Of a stretch of 64,000 bases of DNA, positions 24,870 to 33,698 are shown piece after piece (the stretch's first letter is position 1; the number at the start of each line of letters is the position of its first letter). The stretch is from contig NZ_LFBV01000013.1 of assembly GCF_001905345.1 (NCBI RefSeq), forward strand, positions 62,001 to 126,000. The letters run 5' to 3'. Made by a program: the position numbers and the translations under genes. Source of the DNA: Streptomyces uncialis. GTDB lineage: Bacteria; Actinomycetota; Actinomycetes; Streptomycetales; Streptomycetaceae. The notes under the pieces were generated by a model. That model was not told where the DNA came from and did no database searches. It saw only the letters and a program-made list of their open reading frames with translations.

Positions 24870-24957
24870 GAGGGTCGGACCGCCTTGACCGGCAGTCGCA
24901 GGTAGGACGCGTGTTCCCCGCCGGTGTGGATGATGTGCTGTCCGGTGTTGGCGGGGG
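24866..24957 (-). pseudogene. Possible orphan 3-prime gene remnant
   Basis: Between the FhuF-like stop and the exporter stop, the minus strand reads NTGQHIIHTGGEHASYLRLP and VKAVRPS to a TAG at 24866, with strongly GC-rich third positions. It looks like the last 30 codons of a lost gene whose 5-prime part has been replaced by the exporter gene. I cannot name the family. A short 7/8 matched stem (24860-24878) may terminate the riboswitch operon. Confidence 0.25.
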
Positions 24958-26943
24958 TTACTCCCGCTGCTCCCCCGCCGCGCCCGCGTACTCCACCTCC
25001 GCCGACGGCGACGGCGTACGGGCACCGGGGTCCCCGGGGACGCCGGACATGTGCAGGGCCTCGACCAGGTCGCGGTAGAGGCGGTCCGCGCGCAGGAGTT
25101 CCTGATGGGTGCCGACCGCGCGGACCCTGCCGTCCTCCATCACGACGATGCGGTCCGCGCTGATCACGGTCGACAGCCGGTGGGCTATGGAGATCACGGC
25201 GGCCCGGTCGGCGTGGGCGCGGACGTACTCGGTGACGGCCGCCTCGGTCAGGGCGTCGATCTGCGCGGTCGCCTCGTCCAGCAGCAGCACATCGGGGGCG
25301 CGCAGCAGGGCGCGGGCGAGTGCCACCCGCTGCCGCTGGCCGCCGGAGAGGGAGGTGGCGGACAGCTCGGTGTCGAGCCCTTCGGGCAGCGCGCGGGCGT
25401 GGTCCCCCAGCCGGACCTCGTCCAGGACGCGGTACAGGTCGTCCTCCGCGGCGTCGGGGTGGCCGAGGAGCAGGTTCTCGCGGAGGGTGCCGGGGATCAG
25501 CGGGGTGTCCTGCTCGACGTACGCGAAGCGGGCGCGCACCTCGGCCGCGGACAGTTCGGTGTACGGGGTGCCGTCGAGGCGCAGTTCGCCGTGCTCGGCG
25601 TCGAGGAAGCGCAGCAGCAGGGAGAACAGGGTGGTCTTGCCCGCGCCGGAGGGGCCCACCACGGCGGTGTGGCCGCGCGCGGGGACGGCGAGGTCCAGGG
25701 AGCGTACGGCGGGTTCGGTGCCGGGGGCGTACCGGGCGGTGACCGCGCGCAGTTCGAGCACGGGGCGGTCGGCGCGCGGCGCGGGGAACGTCTTGCCGGG
25801 CGGGGTCGTGGGGTGCCCGGCGGGGGCGGTGGGGGCGGTCTCCAGGGGGATGGCCTCCACCTCGCGGATGCGGGCGGCGGCGGCGATGCCGGACTGGAGG
25901 GCGGTCATATGGGTGGACAGTTCGGTGACGGGTCCCATGAGGGTGAACATGTAGAGCAGGAAGGCGATCAGGCTGGAGACCTCCAGATGTCCGGCCGAGA
26001 CCCGCCAGGCGCCGAAGCCGAGGATGCCGATGACGGCGAGCTGGATGCCGGCGAAGGCGACCGTCCAGGCGACGGCCTCGCGCCGGACGGCGCTGGTGCC
26101 GTGCGCGGCGGCCGTGCGCGCGTGGACGACCACGCGGTCCGCCATGCGTTCCTCGGCACGGGCGGCCTTGACGGTCCGCAGGGCGCGCAGCGCGCCTTCC
26201 AGCGCGCCACCCATCCGCCCGAGAGCTTCCTGCGCCTTCTCCTGTTCGGTGGCGATGCCCGGCATCAGCAGCAGGAAGACGACGGCGATCACGACGACCG
26301 CGCCGGTGGTGACACCGAGCAGCACCAGGTCGAGGGTGCCCATCAGGACCAGCGTGCCGACCAGGAGGACGGCTCCGTTGATCAGCCCGACGACGCTGGA
26401 GGACGCGGCCTCGCGCAGCAGGACGGTGTCCGAGGTGACACGGGTGGCGAGCTCGCCGGTGGAGCGTCCGGACAGGGGAAGCAGGGCGGCGCGGAAGTAA
26501 CGCCGGACGACGGACTCCCGGGCGTCGAGGACGATGCGTTCGGCGACGGTGCCCAGCAGGATCGCCTGCCAGAGGCCGACGAACGCGCCGACGGCGAGCA
26601 GCGCGAGCAGGACGGTGATCGGCCAGGCCAACCGGACGTCCCCGCTGAGGGTGTCCAGCACCGCCTTGGTCGCCATCGGGGTGGCCAGTTCCATCGCGGA
26701 GCCGAGCAGGGCCAGCACCAGACCGAGGGCGAGCCCGCCCTTGTGGGGGCGGGCGAAGCTCCACAGCACCCGCAGCCGGACGAAGGCGGGCCCGCCGCGC
26801 GCGGGCGGGTCGGAGGCGGGCGGGTCCCGGTCGGGCGCGGACGTGCCGGACGCGGGAGCGGTGGGGGCGGGCGCGGTGGTGGACGCGGTGGTGGACGCGG
26901 TCGGCGCTCGGCCGCCCGCCGGTTCAGAAAATAGGTCACTCAT
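24958..26943 (-). CDS. ABC exporter, fused membrane and ATPase domains (MsbA/LmrA type)
   Basis: The 661-residue half-transporter works as a dimer to expel lipids, peptides or drugs. After about 50 disordered Ala/Pro/Thr-rich residues comes a six-helix ABC exporter domain (about 65-355), with STGELATRVTSDTVLLREAA as its typical coupling region. The ATPase domain (about 390-620) has Walker A GPSGAGKTT, Q-loop YVEQDTPLIPGTLRENLLLG, signature LSGGQRQRVALARALL, Walker B VLLLDEATAQID and the H-loop ISIAHRLSTV. ATG 26943 is close to the divergent TetR gene, whose product probably represses it. Its stop TAA at 24958 faces the end of the riboswitch operon. Confidence 0.95.
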   Translation of the reverse strand: MSDLFSEPAGGRAPTASTTASTTAPAPTAPASGTSAPDRDPPASDPPARGGPAFVRLRVLWSFARPHKGGLALGLVLALLGSAMELATPMATKAVLDTLSGDVRLAWPITVLLALLAVGAFVGLWQAILLGTVAERIVLDARESVVRRYFRAALLPLSGRSTGELATRVTSDTVLLREAASSSVVGLINGAVLLVGTLVLMGTLDLVLLGVTTGAVVVIAVVFLLLMPGIATEQEKAQEALGRMGGALEGALRALRTVKAARAEERMADRVVVHARTAAAHGTSAVRREAVAWTVAFAGIQLAVIGILGFGAWRVSAGHLEVSSLIAFLLYMFTLMGPVTELSTHMTALQSGIAAAARIREVEAIPLETAPTAPAGHPTTPPGKTFPAPRADRPVLELRAVTARYAPGTEPAVRSLDLAVPARGHTAVVGPSGAGKTTLFSLLLRFLDAEHGELRLDGTPYTELSAAEVRARFAYVEQDTPLIPGTLRENLLLGHPDAAEDDLYRVLDEVRLGDHARALPEGLDTELSATSLSGGQRQRVALARALLRAPDVLLLDEATAQIDALTEAAVTEYVRAHADRAAVISIAHRLSTVISADRIVVMEDGRVRAVGTHQELLRADRLYRDLVEALHMSGVPGDPGARTPSPSAEVEYAGAAGEQRE

Positions 26944-27009
26944 GCCCCAAAGTGAAGCATGACCGCCCGACAAGCGGCAACCGATTACCGATTCGTCTAC
27001 ACTGACGGC

Positions 27010-27603
27010 GTGCTCAATCAGATGCCTTCCGAGGAATCCCGTACGCGGTCCCGGACCCGCCTGGCGATCCTCGACGCCGCCGTAGCGGTCCTCGGCGAGG
27101 ACCAGTCCGCCCCGCTCAGCCAGGTCGCGACCGTGGCCGGAGTGGCCCGCAGCACCCTCCAGCGGTACTTCGCGGACCGCTCCGCGCTGCTCGCCGCGCT
27201 CTCCACGTACGCGACGGAGAAGATCGACGACGCGACCCACCGGGCCCACGTCGAGGACGGGCCCGCCCTGGAGGCCCTGCTGCGGCTGGCCCGGGAGCTG
27301 TTCGACCTCGGGGACATCGTGATGCTGGTGGCGCCCGGCTGGGAGAACGAGGCCGAGGAGGAGGAGTCGGCCACCGACGTGGCGCTGCGGTCCCTGCTGG
27401 GCCGGGGCCGCACGGAGGGGACCCTGGACGCGCGGTTCACCGCCGCGTGGATGGAGCAACTGATGTGGTCCACCCTCTACACGGCGTGGACCCATGTACG
27501 CGACCACGGAGCCTCCAAGCACGACTCGCTGGCGGCTTGCCTGCTGTCGCTCTCGAAGTCGCTGGGCACCGGCGGACAGGTCGGCACCGGCGGACAGGGC
27601 TGA
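27010..27603 (+). CDS. TetR-family regulator of the divergent ABC exporter
   Basis: The 197-residue protein has a TetR DNA-binding domain, RTRLAILDAAVAVLGE..LSQVATVAGVARSTLQRYFADRSALLAAL (about 12-62), and an acidic helical ligand domain with ENEAEEEESATDV. Its GTG start at 27010 lies seven bases after TACACT (26998-27003), which fits a -10 element and a leaderless message; ATG 27022 is an alternative. It is divergent from the exporter with only 66 bases between, so it most likely represses the exporter and itself. Repeats ACCGATTACCGATT in this gap could form part of its operator. Confidence 0.88.
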   Translation: MLNQMPSEESRTRSRTRLAILDAAVAVLGEDQSAPLSQVATVAGVARSTLQRYFADRSALLAALSTYATEKIDDATHRAHVEDGPALEALLRLARELFDLGDIVMLVAPGWENEAEEEESATDVALRSLLGRGRTEGTLDARFTAAWMEQLMWSTLYTAWTHVRDHGASKHDSLAACLLSLSKSLGTGGQVGTGGQG

Positions 27604-27700
27604 GCACACCGCCCCGGGGCGAACGGACCGCCGCCCTGGGGCATCCGCACGGAACCCGGGCCCGCGCGGCCCGGATCACAGGACCACGGGAGGGGCTGTC

Positions 27701-28654
27701 ATGAGGATTCTGGTGACCGGTGCGACAGGAACGGTCGGCCGTCATGTGGTGCGCGAACTGATCGACGCGGGGGCGGACGTCCGCGCGCTGACCCGGGACC
27801 CGCGCCGGGCCGGTCTGCCCGCGCGAGCCGAGGCGGTGACGGGCGATCTCACCAGGCCCGCCGACCTCCGGGACGCGCTCAAGGGGGTCGAGCGGCTGTA
27901 TCTCTTCCCGGAGCCCGACACGGCCCGCGAGGTCATGGCCCTGGCCGGGGAGGCGGGGGTCCGGCGCGTGGTGGTGCTGTCCTCGGGGGCCGTCACGGCG
28001 GGATACGACACCAGCTACCACCTGCCCGTGGAGCGCGCCGCCGAGGAGTCGGGGCTGGAGTGGACCCATGTACGGCCCGGTGAGTTCGCCATGAACCATG
28101 TCGCCCTGTGGGGGCCGCCGATCCGTACGGAGCGGGTCGTACGCCACCCGTATCCCGATCTGGAGAGCCGTCCCGTGCACGAGCGGGACATCGCGGACAT
28201 GGCCGTCACCGCCCTGCTGGCGGACGGGCACACGGGCCGCGCCTACGCGGTCGACGGACCCGCGCCCCTCACCCTGCGCGAGCAGGTCCGCGCGATCGCC
28301 GCCGCCCTGGGCGAGGAGATCCGCTTCGACGAGGTCACCCCGGAGGAGGCGCGCGAGCACTATCTCCGCCAGGGCGGTTTCGCCGCCGAGAACGCGGACA
28401 TGCTGCTCGGCTTCACGGACTACGAGGGCAACCCCGTCGACCCCGAACAGGACGATGACCCCGGAGCGGACCCCGGCCCCACCGCCGACCAGGACACGGG
28501 CCAGCACGCCGACCCCGGCACCGGCACGGACACGGACACGGACACGGACACGGCGGGATCGTCCGCGCCCTGCTTCCCGGCCGCCACCGCGACAGGGCGG
28601 CCCGCCCGCCCCTTCGCCGCCTGGGCCCGGGACCACGTCGACGACTTCCGCTGA
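27701..28654 (+). CDS. NmrA-like NAD(P)-binding SDR with inserted Asp/Thr repeat
   Basis: The 317-residue protein begins with the Rossmann motif MRILVTGATGTVGRHVVREL and follows the extended atypical SDR (NmrA/QOR2-like) pattern: RRVVVLSSGAV, LEWTHVRPGEFAMNH and AVDGPAPLTLREQ. Such proteins are quinone reductases or redox sensors. Near the C-terminus a hydrophilic insertion GTGTDTDTDTDTAG comes from four CACGGA repeats (28525-28548), an unstable-looking microsatellite within the frame; the fold resumes with RPFAAWARDHVDDFR. ATG 27701 has GGGAGGGG upstream. It follows the TetR gene after 97 bases and may be transcribed with it. Confidence 0.88.
   Translation: MRILVTGATGTVGRHVVRELIDAGADVRALTRDPRRAGLPARAEAVTGDLTRPADLRDALKGVERLYLFPEPDTAREVMALAGEAGVRRVVVLSSGAVTAGYDTSYHLPVERAAEESGLEWTHVRPGEFAMNHVALWGPPIRTERVVRHPYPDLESRPVHERDIADMAVTALLADGHTGRAYAVDGPAPLTLREQVRAIAAALGEEIRFDEVTPEEAREHYLRQGGFAAENADMLLGFTDYEGNPVDPEQDDDPGADPGPTADQDTGQHADPGTGTDTDTDTDTAGSSAPCFPAATATGRPARPFAAWARDHVDDFR
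28525..28548 (+). repeat. Hexanucleotide microsatellite (CACGGA)x4 inside the SDR gene
   Basis: Four perfect CACGGA units encode (Asp-Thr) repeats. Being hexameric, changes in copy number keep the frame. Confidence 0.9.
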
Positions 28655-28743
28655 CCGGACCCCGCCGGCCGGGCCGGGCCTGACCGCGACGGCCCGGCCC
28701 GGCCCACTCACCACTCCAGACCCCCGAAATCCACGCTCCCGAA

Positions 28744-28781
28744 CTTTCCCAAATGTATTCTGCAAAAATACTTTGGGAAAG
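28744..28781 (+). promoter_or_regulatory. Large AT-rich operator upstream of the ArsR-type regulator
   Basis: CTTTCCCAAA (28744-28753) and TTTGGGAAAG (28772-28781) are perfect 10-base arms. Inner GTATT and AATAC arms extend the symmetry with one offset base. The site is unusually AT-rich and lies 27 bases before the regulator start, so it probably overlaps the promoter and serves autoregulation. Confidence 0.75.
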
Positions 28782-28807
28782 CACCTCGCCCGGCCTACGC
28801 TCGAAAG

Positions 28808-29590
28808 GTGACCACCGAAGAGACCCGTCGCGACGGCACCCGTCGTGTCCTGGACCCCGAGCGCGACGCGGCAGCGCTCAAGGCCCTCACCCACCCCCTG
28901 CGCATCCGGCTGCTCGGCCTGCTGCGCCAGCACGGTCCGGCGACCGCCAGCGAGCTGGCGGCCCGTACCGGCGAGTCGTCCGCGTCCACCAGCTACCACC
29001 TGCGGGTACTGGCGAAGTACGCCTTCGTCGCCGAGGCGGTGCACCGGGACGGCCGGGAGCGGCGCTGGCGGGCGGAGCATCTGGTCACCTCGTGGAGCAA
29101 CGAGGCCATGGGCGCGTCCTCGGAAGGCCGGGCCGCGGTCGCGGCCATGCGACGACGGCAGGTCGAACATCTGGCGGCCTCGCTCGACCAGCACGAGGCG
29201 GACGTGGAGGCCGGGCGGCTGGGCCAGGAGTGGCGGGAGCCTTCCGGGATCACCGACCTGCTGCCCCGGCTCACCCCCGAGTCGGCCGTCGAACTACAGC
29301 GTGTCTACGAGGAGCGCCTGGCCGAACTCACCGCCCAGGACGCCGAGGACCCCCGCGCACTACAGGTCGTGGTGCTCACCGCCACCCTCCCGCTCGCCCC
29401 GGAAGCAGCGGGCACCGGGCCCACCGAGGACACCACCGGCCCCCTCGGGGACACCACCCGGGACGCGGGATCGACCGTGGACGCCAAGGACACCGGCCCC
29501 GCCGAAAGCACGGAGCCGGCCCCGGACGCCGGATCAGCCCCCGGCGCCGGGGCAGCCGAAGACGGGCCGGGCCCCGGGAGCACCCGATGA
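28808..29590 (+). CDS. ArsR-type winged-helix regulator
   Basis: The 260-residue protein has an ArsR/HTH_20-type winged helix at about residues 18-85: AAALKALTHPLRIRLLGLLRQHGPATASELAARTGESSASTSYHLRVLAKYAFVAEA. A helical middle region (about 100-185) may dimerise, and the last 60 residues are a low-complexity Thr/Asp/Pro/Gly tail. The GTG start at 28808 lies shortly after the long operator. Its stop overlaps the next start as ATGA, so regulator and MFS transporter form one operon. The expected role is repression relieved by a compound that the transporter then removes. Confidence 0.88.
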   Translation: MTTEETRRDGTRRVLDPERDAAALKALTHPLRIRLLGLLRQHGPATASELAARTGESSASTSYHLRVLAKYAFVAEAVHRDGRERRWRAEHLVTSWSNEAMGASSEGRAAVAAMRRRQVEHLAASLDQHEADVEAGRLGQEWREPSGITDLLPRLTPESAVELQRVYEERLAELTAQDAEDPRALQVVVLTATLPLAPEAAGTGPTEDTTGPLGDTTRDAGSTVDAKDTGPAESTEPAPDAGSAPGAGAAEDGPGPGSTR

Positions 29591-31047
29591 CTCCTCCCCC
29601 GCCCCCGATACCCGAACCCGAACCCGACGCCGAGCCCAAGGCCGACACGAAGACCGCCGCGAGCACGGGCACAGGCACAGACCCGGACCCGGACCCGGAC
29701 GCGACCGTGCGGAAGGCGCGCCGCCGGTACATCACCGTGTGCGCCCTCTTCTGGCTGCCCATAGGGCTGACCATCGCGCCGCTGGTGCTGCTGTTCACCG
29801 AGCGGGGCATGGCGCTGACGGCCGTCGCGGGGTTCTTCGCCGCGCACTCCCTCACCACGGCGCTGCTCGAACTGCCCACCGGCGGGCTCTCGGACGTCAT
29901 CGGCCGCCGCGCCGTCCTGGCCGCCGCCGGACTGCTGAACGCCGTCGCCTTCACCTTCCAGGCCCTGGGCACCACCGCCTGGGCAATCACCGTCGGCATG
30001 GCCCTGATGGGCGCGGCCCGCGCGCTGTCCAGCGGCCCGGCGGAGGCCTGGTACGTCGACACCGTGCAGGCCGCGCGAGGTCCCGGCGCCGAGCTGCGGA
30101 CCGGGCTGGCCCGGGGCGGCGCGGCGGTCTCGGCCGCGCTCGCGGTGGGCACCCTGGTGGGCGGCGGGGTGCCCTGGCTGCTGGGCCTCGGCCCGGACCC
30201 GGGCGAGCGGCTGCGCGAGGCGACCTCGGGTGCGGTGCTCCCGCTGTCCGTGCCGCCCCTGATGGGCTCGGCGGTCGCGCTGGTGTTCGTCGCGTACGTG
30301 CTGGCCGTGCTCCGGGAACCCGGACGTCCGTCGGTGACACCGGCGGGTGTGCTCCGGGGCGTTCCCGCGACCGTCGCCGCCGGACTGCGGCTCGGGGGAC
30401 GGAACGCGCTGGTGCGGCGGGTGCTGCTGAGCGCGGCGGCGGCGGGCGGCGGACTCGCCACGGTGGAACTGCTCGTCCCGGGACGGGCGGCGGCCCTGAC
30501 GGGCGCCCCGGAGTCGGGGGCCGTGCTGTTCGCCGGGCTCGCCTGCACCGGGTTCGTCTGCTCGGCACTCGGCAACCAGCTCGCGCCCCTGACGGCCCGG
30601 CTGACGGGCAGCGGGGAACGCGCGGTGCTGGCGTCGCTGAGCGTCTGTGCCGCCGGTCTGCTGCTGCTCGGGGTGACCAGCGCGGCCACGGACGGCGCCC
30701 CGTTGGCGCTGGCGGCCATGGGCTACGGGCTGCTGTACCTCGGTCTGGGCGCGGCGGGGCCCAACGAGAACGACCTGCTGCACCGGAGCGTGACCAGCGC
30801 CGGACGGGCGACCGCGCTGTCCGTGCAGTCCCTGGCGCTGCAACTGGCGGGAGTGGTCGCGGGCCTGACGGTCACCGCGCTCCCCGCCGGGCCGCTGCCC
30901 TGGCTGCTGGTGTCGGCCGTGCTGTTCGCGGCGGCCCTCCTGTGGACGCGCCGGGTGTCCGGCGCGGGGCCTGGTCCGTCCCCCGAGGCGACCGGCGACC
31001 GGGCCACGGAGCCCGCCCGCCCGATGGCCCAGGGTCGCCCGGGTTGA
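29587..31047 (+). CDS. MFS transporter coupled to the ArsR-type regulator
   Basis: This 486-residue protein has about twelve membrane segments; motif A appears as GGLSDVIGRRAVLAAAGLLNAV (about 100). The first 40 residues are a hydrophilic Pro/Glu/Asp repeat region (PEPEPDAEPK, DPDPDPDA) from hexanucleotide repeats. The central part contains ALSSGPAEAWYVDTVQAA, typical of a group of actinobacterial MFS proteins found next to ArsR-like regulators. ATG 29587 is fixed by the overlap with the regulator stop. The substrate is unknown; export of a toxic compound is likely given the regulator. Confidence 0.88.
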   Translation: MTPPPPPIPEPEPDAEPKADTKTAASTGTGTDPDPDPDATVRKARRRYITVCALFWLPIGLTIAPLVLLFTERGMALTAVAGFFAAHSLTTALLELPTGGLSDVIGRRAVLAAAGLLNAVAFTFQALGTTAWAITVGMALMGAARALSSGPAEAWYVDTVQAARGPGAELRTGLARGGAAVSAALAVGTLVGGGVPWLLGLGPDPGERLREATSGAVLPLSVPPLMGSAVALVFVAYVLAVLREPGRPSVTPAGVLRGVPATVAAGLRLGGRNALVRRVLLSAAAAGGGLATVELLVPGRAAALTGAPESGAVLFAGLACTGFVCSALGNQLAPLTARLTGSGERAVLASLSVCAAGLLLLGVTSAATDGAPLALAAMGYGLLYLGLGAAGPNENDLLHRSVTSAGRATALSVQSLALQLAGVVAGLTVTALPAGPLPWLLVSAVLFAAALLWTRRVSGAGPGPSPEATGDRATEPARPMAQGRPG

Positions 31048-31432
31048 TCCGGCGGCGGGTGCCGTAGCCGCAGGAAGCGGACGGCTGGGGCACGGTCGCC
31101 CGAGGGGACCACCGTCGCGGAGATCCGGCGGATGCTGGGCCGACCCGGTCTTCCACCCGGCGCTTCGGGGGGATTTCCGGGATTCGGCGGGCGGGTCGTG
31201 CCTGATCACCCCGCCGTCTTCGATACTGGGCCTGTCGCCACCCGGGCACGGACCCGCGCCGGACGAACACCGCCCGCCGGACGCCCCGTCACCGCACCCG
31301 GCACACCGACCGCCCGCCCATCCAGGTCCCGACCCCACCCAGCCACCCAGCCACCCACGATCCGATCCCCACTGATCAGACGGGACGCCGCTCGTGCGGC
31401 CGACCGGAACTTCCCGGGAGGAACCCTTGCGC
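31048..31432. other. Gap before the dha operon, repeats only
   Basis: No gene is supported. ACCCAGCC occurs in tandem at about 31338-31359. The dhaK ribosome site GGGAGGAAC ends the gap. No clear promoter boxes or operator could be identified. Confidence 0.45.
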
Positions 31433-32419
31433 ATGCTCATCAATGTCGCCGAGACCGTGGTGGCCGACGCCCTGCGGGGGATGGCCGCGGCACATCCGGA
31501 ACTCACCGTCGACGTGGAGAACCGGGTCATCGTGCGCCGGGACGCGCCCGTCGCCGGGAAGGTCGGGCTGATCTCGGGCGGCGGGTCCGGGCACGAGCCG
31601 CTGCACGGCGGATTCGTGGGGCCGGGAATGCTCTCGGCCGCGTGTCCGGGCGAGGTCTTCACCTCGCCCGTGCCCGACCAGATGCTGCGGGCCGCGGCGG
31701 CCGTGGACAGCGGTGCCGGGGTGCTGTTCGTCGTCAAGAACTACACCGGTGACGTGCTCAACTTCGACATGGCGGCCGAGCTCGCCGAGGACGAGGGCAT
31801 CCAGGTCGCGAAGGTCCTGGTCAACGATGACGTGGCGGTGCTGGACAGCCTTTTCACCGCCGGCCGGCGCGGCACCGGGGCCACCCTGTTCGTGGAGAAG
31901 ATCGCGGGCGCGGCGGCCGACGAGGGCATGCCGCTGGCGCGCGTCGAGGCGATCGCCCGTCAGGTGAACGAGAGCTCCCGCAGCTTCGGGGTCGCGCTCA
32001 GCTCGGTGACCACCCCCGCGAAGGGCAGCCCGACGTTCGACCTGCCGTCCGGTGAGCTGGAGCTCGGCATCGGCATCCACGGGGAACCGGGCCGGGAGCG
32101 GCGGGCGATGATGACCGCGCGGGAGATCGCGGACTTCTCGGTGCAGGCCGTACTGGAGGACCTGGAGCCGAGGAACCCGGTCCTGGTCCTCGTCAACGGC
32201 ATGGGCGCGACCCCGCTGCTGGAGCTCTACGGGTATCACGCCGAGGTACGGCGGGTCCTCGACGAGCGCGGGGTGACGGTGGCCCGGACCCTGGTCGGCA
32301 ACTACGTGACCTCGCTGGACATGGCGGGCGCGTCCGTGACGCTCTGCCAGGTCGACGAGGAGCTGCTGCGCCTGTGGGACGCCCCGGTCAGCACCCCCGG
32401 CCTGCGCTGGGGCATGTGA
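31433..32419 (+). CDS. dhaK: PTS-type dihydroxyacetone kinase, DhaK subunit
   Basis: DhaK binds dihydroxyacetone covalently and presents it to phospho-ADP in DhaL. The protein has 328 residues, normal for the family. VGLISGGGSGHEPLHGGFVG (about 45-64) is the substrate-binding loop, and the hemiaminal-forming His lies in GIGIHGEPG (about residue 216). KNYTGDVLNF and NGMGATPLLELY are further family stretches. ATG 31433 follows GGGAGG; a TTG two codons earlier is possible. It heads the dhaKLM operon, with 110 bases to dhaL. Confidence 0.96.
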   Translation: MLINVAETVVADALRGMAAAHPELTVDVENRVIVRRDAPVAGKVGLISGGGSGHEPLHGGFVGPGMLSAACPGEVFTSPVPDQMLRAAAAVDSGAGVLFVVKNYTGDVLNFDMAAELAEDEGIQVAKVLVNDDVAVLDSLFTAGRRGTGATLFVEKIAGAAADEGMPLARVEAIARQVNESSRSFGVALSSVTTPAKGSPTFDLPSGELELGIGIHGEPGRERRAMMTAREIADFSVQAVLEDLEPRNPVLVLVNGMGATPLLELYGYHAEVRRVLDERGVTVARTLVGNYVTSLDMAGASVTLCQVDEELLRLWDAPVSTPGLRWGM

Positions 32420-32529
32420 CCCCCGTACGAACCGACATCGCGAGGGGCGCGGCCCGGAAGGCGCGGACAACGAACCGCACACGCCCGGGTGCGACCCCTG
32501 CCCGACCCCATGAACCGCAAGGAGGCCCA

Positions 32530-33150
32530 GTGCTCGACTCCGAGTTCTTCCGCCGCTGGATGAGCGCGACCGCCGTGTCCGTGGACCGTGAGGCGGCGAG
32601 TCTCACCGCGCTCGACTCCCCGATCGGGGACGCCGACCACGGCAGCAACATGCAACGCGGCTTTCTCGCCGTGGTGACCACCCTGGACAAGGAGCCCCCG
32701 GCGACACCGGGCGCCGTCCTCGTCCTGGCGGGCCGTCAGCTCATCTCCACCGTCGGCGGTGCTTCGGGCCCGCTGTACGGGACGCTGCTGCGCCGGACCG
32801 GGAAGGCGCTCGGCGACGCGGACGAGGTGTCCGAGGCCGATCTGGCGGCGGCGCTGCGTACCGGGGTCGACGCGGTGGCCACGCTCGGCGGCGCGGCGCC
32901 CGGCGACAAGACGATGCTCGACGCGCTGCTGCCCGCGGTGGACGCGCTGGGCGACGGCGGCTCGTTCGCCGCGGCGCGGGCCGCGGCGGACGCGGGCGCG
33001 GAGGCGACGACACCGATGCTCGCGCGCAAGGGCCGGGCGAGCTATCTCGGTGAACGCAGCATCGGCCATCAGGATCCGGGGGCGACCTCGTCCGCGCTGC
33101 TGATCGCGGCGCTCTCGGACGCGGCCGGATCGGGGGCGTCCGGTGAGTGA
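32530..33150 (+). CDS. dhaL: Dihydroxyacetone kinase, DhaL subunit
   Basis: DhaL carries the ADP/ATP that is rephosphorylated by DhaM and hands phosphate to dihydroxyacetone on DhaK. The 206-residue protein has the Mg-binding motif IGDADHGSNMQRG (about 32-44), whose aspartates hold the metal ions, and GGASGPLYGTLLRR (about 77) and RKGRASYLGERSIGHQDPGATS at the end. The GTG start at 32530 has AAGGAGG just upstream. It overlaps dhaM by eight bases, so the two are translated together. Confidence 0.96.
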   Translation: MLDSEFFRRWMSATAVSVDREAASLTALDSPIGDADHGSNMQRGFLAVVTTLDKEPPATPGAVLVLAGRQLISTVGGASGPLYGTLLRRTGKALGDADEVSEADLAAALRTGVDAVATLGGAAPGDKTMLDALLPAVDALGDGGSFAAARAAADAGAEATTPMLARKGRASYLGERSIGHQDPGATSSALLIAALSDAAGSGASGE

Positions 33151-33604
33151 GTCCGTGGGAGGGAACGACGCGGGCGCGCGGGCGGCGGACGCACGGCCCG
33201 GTGAGCGGGTCGTCGGCATCGTACTGGTGTCGCACAGCGCGGCGGTCGCGGCGTCGGTCGCCGAACTGGCGCTGGGGCTGGCCGCGGGCGGCGCCCCGGC
33301 GCCGATCGCCGCGGCGGGCGGCACCGAGGGCGGCGGACTCGGTACGAGCTCGGAACTGATCTCCGTGGCGGCGGCCCGGGTCGACCGGGGCGCGGGGGTC
33401 GCGGTGCTGACGGATCTCGGCAGCGCGGTCCTCACCGTCAAGGCGCTGCTGGCCGAGGGCGACGAACTCCCCGAGGCGACCCGACTGGTGGACGCGCCGT
33501 TCGTGGAGGGGGCGATCGCCGCGCTGGTCACCGCGTCCACCGGCGCCGATCTGGACGCGGTCGCCACGGCGGCCACGGAGGCGTACGACTACCGCAAGGT
33601 GTGA
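33143..33604 (+). CDS. dhaM: Dihydroxyacetone kinase phosphotransfer subunit, DhaM EIIA domain only
   Basis: This 153-residue protein is the PTS EIIA-mannose-like subunit that passes phosphate from HPr to the nucleotide on DhaL. The phospho-accepting His is residue 31 in IVLVSHSAAVA. GGTEGGGLGTSSELI and VLTDLGSAVLTVKALL are the usual DhaM stretches. Only the EIIA part is present; the HPr and EI-like domains found in E. coli DhaM are absent, so phosphate must come from the general PTS. The first 22 residues form a polar extension. GTG 33143 overlaps dhaL. Confidence 0.94.
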   Translation: MSESVGGNDAGARAADARPGERVVGIVLVSHSAAVAASVAELALGLAAGGAPAPIAAAGGTEGGGLGTSSELISVAAARVDRGAGVAVLTDLGSAVLTVKALLAEGDELPEATRLVDAPFVEGAIAALVTASTGADLDAVATAATEAYDYRKV

Positions 33605-33698
33605 CGGGGATTGCCGTGGCCGGACGACCGGCCACGGCACGCGTGCGGGACCTCGCGGCGAGGGCGCCCGGCCGGGCGCGCGGCTCTCGTCGTCATGG

